Positions 57,935-64,000 of a DNA stretch of 64,000 nt are shown here, piece after piece. Under the pieces are notes generated by a model that had not been told where the DNA came from, made no database searches, and saw only the letters and a program-made list of their open reading frames with translations. Source of the stretch: Rhodospirillaceae bacterium (GTDB taxonomy: Bacteria; Pseudomonadota; Alphaproteobacteria; Rhodospirillales; Rhodospirillaceae); assembly GCA_947476695.1 (NCBI GenBank), contig CANJRD010000008.1, positions 92,620 to 156,619 of the forward strand, in the 5' to 3' direction. A program made the translations under genes and the position numbers. The number at the start of each line of letters is the position of its first letter. Positions within the stretch are counted from its first letter, which is position 1.

Positions 57935-58258
57935 TTACTGGTCGATGACTTCGCCGGAGCGGCGCGCAACGCGCACCTTGCGGCCGTCATCGAGTTTCTT
58001 GAAGCCAACGCGGGTCGGCTTGTTGTCCTTGGGGTCGATGATCGCGACGTTGGAAACGTGGATCGACGCTTCCTTCTCAACGATGCCACCGCCATGGCTC
58101 TGGGTCGGACGCGTGTGGCGCTTGATCATGTTCACGCCTTGAACGATCACGCGGTTTTCGCGCGGCATCGCCTTCACGATCTCGCCGGTGCGACCCTTGT
58201 CGCGGCCGGTGAGCACGACGACCTTGTCGCCCTTCTTAACCTTCAATTTGGCCGACAT
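57935..58258 (-). CDS. rplX: 50S ribosomal protein L24
   Basis: 107 residues from the ATG at 58258, which shares a base with the rplN stop (TGATG). [24 protein letters not shown] is the KOW motif. Confidence 0.96.
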   Translation of the reverse strand: MSAKLKVKKGDKVVVLTGRDKGRTGEIVKAMPRENRVIVQGVNMIKRHTRPTQSHGGGIVEKEASIHVSNVAIIDPKDNKPTRVGFKKLDDGRKVRVARRSGEVIDQ

Positions 58259-58626
58259 CACAACACCTCCGGCGCGAGCGAGATGATCTTCATGAACTTC
58301 TTGCCGCGCAGCTCGCGGGTGACCGGTCCAAAGATACGCGTGCCGATCGGTTCGCCCTGCTTATTGATCAGCACGGCGGCATTGCGGTCGAAGCGGATGG
58401 CCGTGCCGTCCTGACGGCGCAGTTCCTTCGAGGTCCGCACGATGACGGCGCGATGGACATCGCCCTTCTTCACGCGGCCGCGCGGGATGGCATCCTTCAC
58501 GGAGACGACGATCACGTCACCAATGGCGGCAAAGCGGCGCTTCGAGCCACCCAGCACCTTGATGCACATGACGCGCTTCGCCCCGGAGTTATCCGCGACT
58601 TCCAAATTAGATTGCATCTGAATCAT
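58258..58626 (-). CDS. rplN: 50S ribosomal protein L14
   Basis: 122 residues, normal. [25 protein letters not shown] and [20 protein letters not shown] are diagnostic. Confidence 0.97.
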   Translation of the reverse strand: MIQMQSNLEVADNSGAKRVMCIKVLGGSKRRFAAIGDVIVVSVKDAIPRGRVKKGDVHRAVIVRTSKELRRQDGTAIRFDRNAAVLINKQGEPIGTRIFGPVTRELRGKKFMKIISLAPEVL

Positions 58627-58676
58627 GACTTAGTCCTCACCGACAATGGTGGTTTGAGGGAATTAGGCATTGAAGC

Positions 58677-58913
58677 TCAGCCTTCTTCCTTCACCAGCTC
58701 CCACGTCTTGTTCTTCGAGATCGGGCGGCACTCACGAATGCGCACAACGTCACCGGTCTTGGCGGTATTGGCTTCATCGTGAGCAGCGTACTTCTTAGAG
58801 CGACGAATGAACTTCTTGTAGATCGGGTGCATCAGGCGGCGTTCGACGCGGACAGTGATGGTCTTGTCCTGCTTGTCGGAGACGACGACGCCCTGAAGAA
58901 TTCGCTTTGGCAT
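58677..58913 (-). CDS. rpsQ: 30S ribosomal protein S17
   Basis: 78 residues, normal. [24 protein letters not shown] and the S17 signature [14 protein letters not shown]. Confidence 0.97.
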   Translation of the reverse strand: MPKRILQGVVVSDKQDKTITVRVERRLMHPIYKKFIRRSKKYAAHDEANTAKTGDVVRIRECRPISKNKTWELVKEEG

Positions 58914-58925
58914 GTTCCTGGGTCC

Positions 58926-59129
58926 TTAAGCTTGCGCGTTCTTCTGAGCGAGAAGCGTCTTGATCTGCGCGATCTCGCGACGAACGTTGCCGAACTGCGC
59001 GGTGTTGGCGAGCTGACCGGACGCCTTCTGGAAGCGCAGATTGAACTGCTCCTTCTTCAGATCGGCGAGACGGCCTTCGAGCTCGTCCTTGCCCTTAGCG
59101 CGGAGGTCTTGTGCTTTGGTTTGTGCCAT
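58926..59129 (-). CDS. rpmC: 50S ribosomal protein L29
   Basis: 67 residues from the ATG at 59129; a TTG three codons upstream has a closer AAGG and is the alternative. [35 protein letters not shown] is the conserved core. Confidence 0.95.
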   Translation of the reverse strand: MAQTKAQDLRAKGKDELEGRLADLKKEQFNLRFQKASGQLANTAQFGNVRREIAQIKTLLAQKNAQA

Positions 59130-59146
59130 GACGTTCAATCCGACCT

Positions 59147-59566
59147 TTAGTGGCTGGCGCCGATACGAGCGATCATCTTGGTCTTGATCGGCAGCTTGGC
59201 GGCGGCCAGCGCGAAGCCTTCGCGCGCAGTCGCTTCCGAAACACCGTCGATCTCGAACATGATGCGGCCCGGCTTAATCCGGCAAACCCAGAATTCCGGC
59301 GAACCCTTACCCTTACCCTGGCGGACTTCGGCCGGCTTCTTCGACACCGGAACATCCGGGAAGATGCGGATCCACACACGGCCCTGACGCTTCATGAAGC
59401 GGGTCAGTGCGCGACGCGCGGCTTCGATCTGGCGCGCGGTGACGCGCTCCGGTTCCAGCGCCTTCAGGCCGTACTGGCCGAAGTTCAGGGCGGTGCCGCC
59501 CTTCGAAGCGCCGTGAATACGGCCCTTGAAGGCTTTGCGGTATTTGGTGCGTTTTGGCTGCAACAT
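59147..59566 (-). CDS. rplP: 50S ribosomal protein L16
   Basis: 139 residues, normal. [20 protein letters not shown]-like Arg-rich region and MGKGKG-type [12 protein letters not shown] are present. Confidence 0.97.
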   Translation of the reverse strand: MLQPKRTKYRKAFKGRIHGASKGGTALNFGQYGLKALEPERVTARQIEAARRALTRFMKRQGRVWIRIFPDVPVSKKPAEVRQGKGKGSPEFWVCRIKPGRIMFEIDGVSEATAREGFALAAAKLPIKTKMIARIGASH

Positions 59567-59595
59567 GGTCGTTATTCCATTAGGGCCTTAGCGGA

Positions 59596-60288
59596 TTAGG
59601 TCCGCGTGGGCGCTCCCTGGGTCTGTTCGCCGAGGCGCTTGTCCTGGGCCATCGGGTCATGTTCGAGGATTTCGCCCTTGAACACCCACACCTTCACGCC
59701 GCAAGTGCCGTACGTGGTCTTCGCGGTGCCTTCGCCGTAATCGACGTCGGCGCGCAGGGTGTGCAGCGGCACGCGGCCTTCGCGATACCATTCGGTGCGC
59801 GCGATTTCCGCGCCGCCGAGACGGCCGGCGCAAGTGATACGGATGCCTTCGGCGCCGAGACGCATCGCGGTCTGCACGGCGCGCTTCATGGCGCGACGGA
59901 AGGCCACGCGACGCTCGAGCTGCTGAGCGATGTTCTCGGCCACCAGCACCGCGTCGATTTCAGGCTTACGCACTTCGACAATGTTCAGCGCGACTTCGCT
60001 GCCGGTCATGCCCGAGAGATGCTTGCGGATGACTTCGATGTCCGCGCCCTTCTTGCCGATGACGACGCCCGGACGCGCGGTGTAAATGGTCACGCGCGCC
60101 TTCTTGGCGGGACGCTCGATGATGATGCGCGAGATGCCAGCCTGGTTCAGGCGTTCCTTGAGGTACTCACGGATCGCCAGGTCTTCGTGCAGCAGCTTCG
60201 CGTAGGTGCCTTTGTTGGCGAACCAGCGCGAGTCCCAGGTGCGGTTGATACCGAGGCGCAGACCGACGGGATTAACTTTTTGACCCAT
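59596..60288 (-). CDS. rpsC: 30S ribosomal protein S3
   Basis: 230 residues. KH domain ([26 protein letters not shown]) and the C-terminal S3 domain are complete. Its start overlaps the rplV stop by one base. Confidence 0.97.
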   Translation of the reverse strand: MGQKVNPVGLRLGINRTWDSRWFANKGTYAKLLHEDLAIREYLKERLNQAGISRIIIERPAKKARVTIYTARPGVVIGKKGADIEVIRKHLSGMTGSEVALNIVEVRKPEIDAVLVAENIAQQLERRVAFRRAMKRAVQTAMRLGAEGIRITCAGRLGGAEIARTEWYREGRVPLHTLRADVDYGEGTAKTTYGTCGVKVWVFKGEILEHDPMAQDKRLGEQTQGAPTRT

Positions 60289-60668
60289 TAGGCGGCTTCC
60301 TTCTTCTCACGCACGATGATCGTGAGATTGCTGAACGGTTTCGCGATGCGGCCGACGCGGCCACGCGCACGCGGGCGCCAACGCTTCATGATGAGCGCCT
60401 TGCCGACATAGGCTTCCGAGACGATCAGCTGGTCGACGTCGAGCTGATGGTTGTTCTCGGCGTTCGCGATCGCGCTTTCGAGCGCCTTCTTGACGTCTTC
60501 GGCGACGCGCTTCGGCGAGAACGCGAGCTGCGCGAGCGCCGCGCCGGCGGACTTGCCGCGGATCGACTGCGCCAGCAGGTTCAGCTTACGCGGGCTGATG
60601 CGGAGCGAGCGGCAGAATGCCCGGGCTTCCGTCTCGGCAACGCGACGCGGTGCGGATTTCTTGCTCAT
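60288..60668 (-). CDS. rplV: 50S ribosomal protein L22
   Basis: 126 residues. [19 protein letters not shown] and [24 protein letters not shown]; the beta-hairpin reaching the exit tunnel is intact. Confidence 0.97.
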   Translation of the reverse strand: MSKKSAPRRVAETEARAFCRSLRISPRKLNLLAQSIRGKSAGAALAQLAFSPKRVAEDVKKALESAIANAENNHQLDVDQLIVSEAYVGKALIMKRWRPRARGRVGRIAKPFSNLTIIVREKKEAA

Positions 60669-60670
60669 GA

Positions 60671-60955
60671 TCAGCCCTTTCCAGTCGGCGTCTTCTTGTC
60701 GCCGGTATGGCCATGGAAGGTGCGCGTCGGCGCGAATTCGCCGAACTTGTGACCGACCATGTTCTCCGTGACGATCACCGGCATGTGCTTGTGCCCGTTG
60801 TGAACGCCGAAGGTGAGGCCGACAAACTGCGGCAGGATGGTCGAGCGGCGCGACCAGATCTTGATGACTTCATTGCGACCCGAGCTACGGACGGTCTCTG
60901 CCTTCTTGAGCAGATAACCGTCGACGAAGGGGCCTTTCCAAACGGAACGTGCCAC
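60671..60955 (-). CDS. rpsS: 30S ribosomal protein S19
   Basis: 94 residues from a GTG at 60955 with GGGAG 7 bases upstream. [19 protein letters not shown] and [18 protein letters not shown] [16 protein letters not shown] are diagnostic. Confidence 0.96.
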   Translation of the reverse strand: MARSVWKGPFVDGYLLKKAETVRSSGRNEVIKIWSRRSTILPQFVGLTFGVHNGHKHMPVIVTENMVGHKFGEFAPTRTFHGHTGDKKTPTGKG

Positions 60956-60966
60956 GTGCGTTCTCC

Positions 60967-61803
<837 letters not shown>

Positions 61804-61806
61804 GAC

Positions 61807-62145
61807 TTAGAGCCCCGTCGTCACGTCGATCGACTGACCTTCGGCCAGCGTCACGAACGCCTTCTTTACGTCGCTGCGACGGCCCGGACGGCCGCGGAAG
61901 CGCTTCAGTTTGCCTTTGGTGATCGACGTGTTGACGCCGGTCACGGTGACCTTGAACAGCGCCTCGACCGCCTCTTTGATCTTCGGCTTCGTCGCGCTGA
62001 GCGGCACCTGGAACACAACCTGGTTGTGCTCGGAAACCATCGTGTTCTTTTCGGTGATCAGAGGCGCGCGGATCAGGTCGTACAGCGCCGGATCGACGGG
62101 CGCGTCGGCGTTTTTGGCGGCCTTCTTTTTCGGGGCCTTGCTCAT
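61807..62145 (-). CDS. rplW: 50S ribosomal protein L23
   Basis: 112 residues with a short Lys/Ala N-terminal extension before [15 protein letters not shown]. It sits at the tunnel exit and docks SRP and trigger factor. It overlaps rplD by four bases. Confidence 0.96.
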   Translation of the reverse strand: MSKAPKKKAAKNADAPVDPALYDLIRAPLITEKNTMVSEHNQVVFQVPLSATKPKIKEAVEALFKVTVTGVNTSITKGKLKRFRGRPGRRSDVKKAFVTLAEGQSIDVTTGL

Positions 62146-62759
62146 TTCAGGCGCTCCTCGAGCTTAGCAACCGCGTCCTTGGTCAGAACCAGGGTGTCGC
62201 GACGCAGAATGTCGTAAACGTTCGCGCCCTGGGTCGGCAGCACGTCGACGCCGATCAGGTTGCGCGCGGCGCGGCCGAAGCTTTCGTTGGCTTCGGCGCC
62301 GTCGATGATCAGGACCGACTTCCAGCCGAGCTTCTTGAACTTGCCGGCGAGGTCTTTGGTCTTCGCCTTGTCGTTGAGGGCGTCGACGACGATCAGCTTG
62401 CCGTCCTTCGCCTTCGAAGACAGCGCGCTCAGCAGGCCGAGACGACGGATCTTCTTCGGCAGATCGTGGGCGTGGCTGCGAACCACCGGCCCAAAGATGA
62501 TGCCGCCGCCGCGATGCTGGGTGGACTTGCGCGAACCCTGACGGGCCGAGCCGGTACCCTTCTGGCGGAACGGCTTCTTGGTCGTGCCGTGCACTTCCGA
62601 ACGGATCTTGGCCTTGTGCGTGCCGGCCTGGCGCTTGGCCAGCTGCCAACGCACGACGCGCTGCAAGATGTCGCCGCGCACTTCGGCGCCGAAGATGTCG
62701 TCCGATAAGTCGACCGAACCGGTCTTCTTGGCGTCCAGATCAATGATGTCCGCTTTCAT
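62142..62759 (-). CDS. rplD: 50S ribosomal protein L4
   Basis: 205 residues. The extended loop [25 protein letters not shown] is intact. In E. coli L4 represses the S10 operon. Confidence 0.97.
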   Translation of the reverse strand: MKADIIDLDAKKTGSVDLSDDIFGAEVRGDILQRVVRWQLAKRQAGTHKAKIRSEVHGTTKKPFRQKGTGSARQGSRKSTQHRGGGIIFGPVVRSHAHDLPKKIRRLGLLSALSSKAKDGKLIVVDALNDKAKTKDLAGKFKKLGWKSVLIIDGAEANESFGRAARNLIGVDVLPTQGANVYDILRRDTLVLTKDAVAKLEERLK

Positions 62760-62765
62760 GACCGC

Positions 62766-63449
62766 TTAGTCCTTCTTAGTCTTGAGGCCGGCCGGCTGCG
62801 GCGCATCTTTCGGCGCGGGCTTCTTCACGGCGTCGCGCACGAGAACGAACGAGCCTTCATGGCCCGGCACCGCGCCACGAACGAAGATGAAGCCCTTCGC
62901 GTCGTCGACGGAGACGACTTCCAGGTTCTGGATGGTGACACGCTCGACACCGAGGTGACCGGCCATCTTCTTGCCCTTGAACACGCGACCCGGATCCTGA
63001 CGCTGACCGGTCGAACCGTGAGAACGGTGCGACACGGAAACGCCGTGCGTCGCTTCGAGACCGGCGAAGTTCCAGCGCTTCATCGGACCGGCGAAGCCCT
63101 TACCGATCGTCGTTCCGGTGACATCGACTTTCTGGCCCGCGACGAAGTGCGAGGCAGCCAGTTCGGCGCCGACTTCGATGAGGCCCTTTTCCTCGACGCG
63201 GAACTCAACGAGCTTCCGCTTCGGCTCAATCTTGACCTTCGCGTACTGGCCGCGCAGCGGCTTGTTGGTGCGCTTGGCCTTGCGCGCGCCGATGCCGAGC
63301 TGAACGGCAGTGTAGCCGTCCTTCTCCATCGTGCGCTGGCGAACCACCTGCACACCATCGACCTTCAACACGGTGACGGGCACGTGATTGCCCTCCGCCG
63401 TGAAGACGCGGGTCATACCCACCTTTGTAGCGACTAATCCTGAACGCAT
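62766..63449 (-). CDS. rplC: 50S ribosomal protein L3
   Basis: 227 residues from the ATG at 63449 with AAGG 8 bases upstream; a GTG three codons earlier lies directly against the ribosome site and is unlikely. [16 protein letters not shown] start; [23 protein letters not shown] loop. Lys/Pro-rich tail. Confidence 0.96.
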   Translation of the reverse strand: MRSGLVATKVGMTRVFTAEGNHVPVTVLKVDGVQVVRQRTMEKDGYTAVQLGIGARKAKRTNKPLRGQYAKVKIEPKRKLVEFRVEEKGLIEVGAELAASHFVAGQKVDVTGTTIGKGFAGPMKRWNFAGLEATHGVSVSHRSHGSTGQRQDPGRVFKGKKMAGHLGVERVTIQNLEVVSVDDAKGFIFVRGAVPGHEGSFVLVRDAVKKPAPKDAPQPAGLKTKKD

Positions 63450-63474
63450 GACACTCACCTTCTTCGTCAGTCGC

Positions 63475-63786
<312 letters not shown>

Positions 63787-63823
63787 GGCCTAGATCCTAT
63801 TTTTCGCGCGGCCGCAAACTAGA

Positions 63824-63854
63824 GCGGCACCCCTCCGGGATGGAGGGATGCCGC
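63824..63854 (-). other. Hairpin between tuf and rpsJ
   Basis: 13-base arms GCGGCACCCCTCC and GGAGGGATGCCGC with one mismatch and a five-base loop lie in the 78-base gap. No U-tract follows on the minus strand, so it may be an attenuator or mRNA-processing site rather than a terminator. Confidence 0.5.
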
Positions 63855-63864
63855 AGGTCTCAAA

Positions 63865-64000
63865 CTACTCGATGATCTTCGCGACGACGCCCGAACCGAC
63901 GGTACGGCCGCCTTCACGGATGGCGAAACGCAGGCCTTCGTCCATGGCGATCGGGGCGATCAGATTGACGTTCATCTGAATGTTGTCGCCCGGCATCACC
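63865..64000 (-). CDS. tuf: Elongation factor Tu, C-terminal end (partial)
   Basis: The last 44 codons are visible; the 5' end lies beyond the window. The decoded end [20 protein letters not shown] followed by [19 protein letters not shown] and AKIIE is EF-Tu domain 3. It precedes the S10 operon in the usual str-S10 order. Confidence 0.95.
   Translation of the reverse strand, partial: VMPGDNIQMNVNLIAPIAMDEGLRFAIREGGRTVGSGVVAKIIE

Overview
This 64 kb window is chromosomal DNA from a GC-rich alphaproteobacterium. Evidence for the lineage: a MipZ division-site ATPase, the ClpS-ClpA pair, an ATP12-type F1-ATPase chaperone, HWE-type histidine kinase chemistry, hopanoid genes (hpnA, hpnK), and an S10-spc-alpha ribosomal cluster followed, after a short insertion, by a DegQ-type protease and rarA. 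I cannot name the genus from sequence alone. No rRNA, CRISPR array, insertion sequence, integrase or phage gene is visible. One tRNA, tRNA-Leu(GAG), is present. Layout: 1-1827, two tandem secreted proteins of an unrecognised family. 2024-4895, a PhyH-type dioxygenase and the divergent hopanoid pair hpnK/hpnA. 4897-8807, a CheB-CheR-PAS-HWE sensor kinase (frameshifted) and a single-domain response regulator. 8958-10728, modE-modB-modC without modA. 10868-13618, clpA and clpS. 14112-17162, a DacA-type carboxypeptidase with a SPOR domain, convergent with a phosphomannomutase/phosphoglucomutase. 17383-21675, a YqaA-type membrane protein, an MFS transporter, and ugd and galU for UDP-glucuronate. 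21836-24065, an operon of mipZ, a VWA protein and a membrane DnaJ protein. 24185-26580, an LhgO-like oxidoreductase coupled to a TM1410-type glycoside hydrolase-like protein. 26630-31366, a hypothetical protein, mgtE, tRNA-Leu, lipB and a GT61-type glycosyltransferase. 31404-36383, acylphosphatase, pccA, pccB and a LysR regulator. 36479-44347, a YciB protein and a tightly overlapping block of degQ, rarA, rluC, a broken HAD phosphatase, asmA and atp12. 44479-49175, an alpha-hydroxyacid oxidase, a TonB-C-like protein and two carboxylesterase paralogues. 49276-64000, rplQ back to the 3' end of tuf, all on the minus strand. The ribosomal cluster has the usual order from tuf and rpsJ to rplQ, with secY and adk inside it. 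A near-consensus sigma70 promoter lies just upstream of rpsM, which uses a TTG start. L30, S5, S11 and L15 carry unusual low-complexity extensions. Three loci have damaged reading frames: the sensor kinase (an A6 run where A5 is expected), the upstream esterase (again A6 for A5, in the signal peptide) and the HAD phosphatase (an in-frame TGA and a lost base in a C run). Either these are assembly errors or the genome is losing these genes; raw reads would decide. I found no convincing wholly new system. The best candidates for novelty are the tandem secreted proteins with an internal duplication, the mipZ-VWA-DnaJ operon, a possible structured RNA leader before the carboxypeptidase, and the ribosomal protein extensions.
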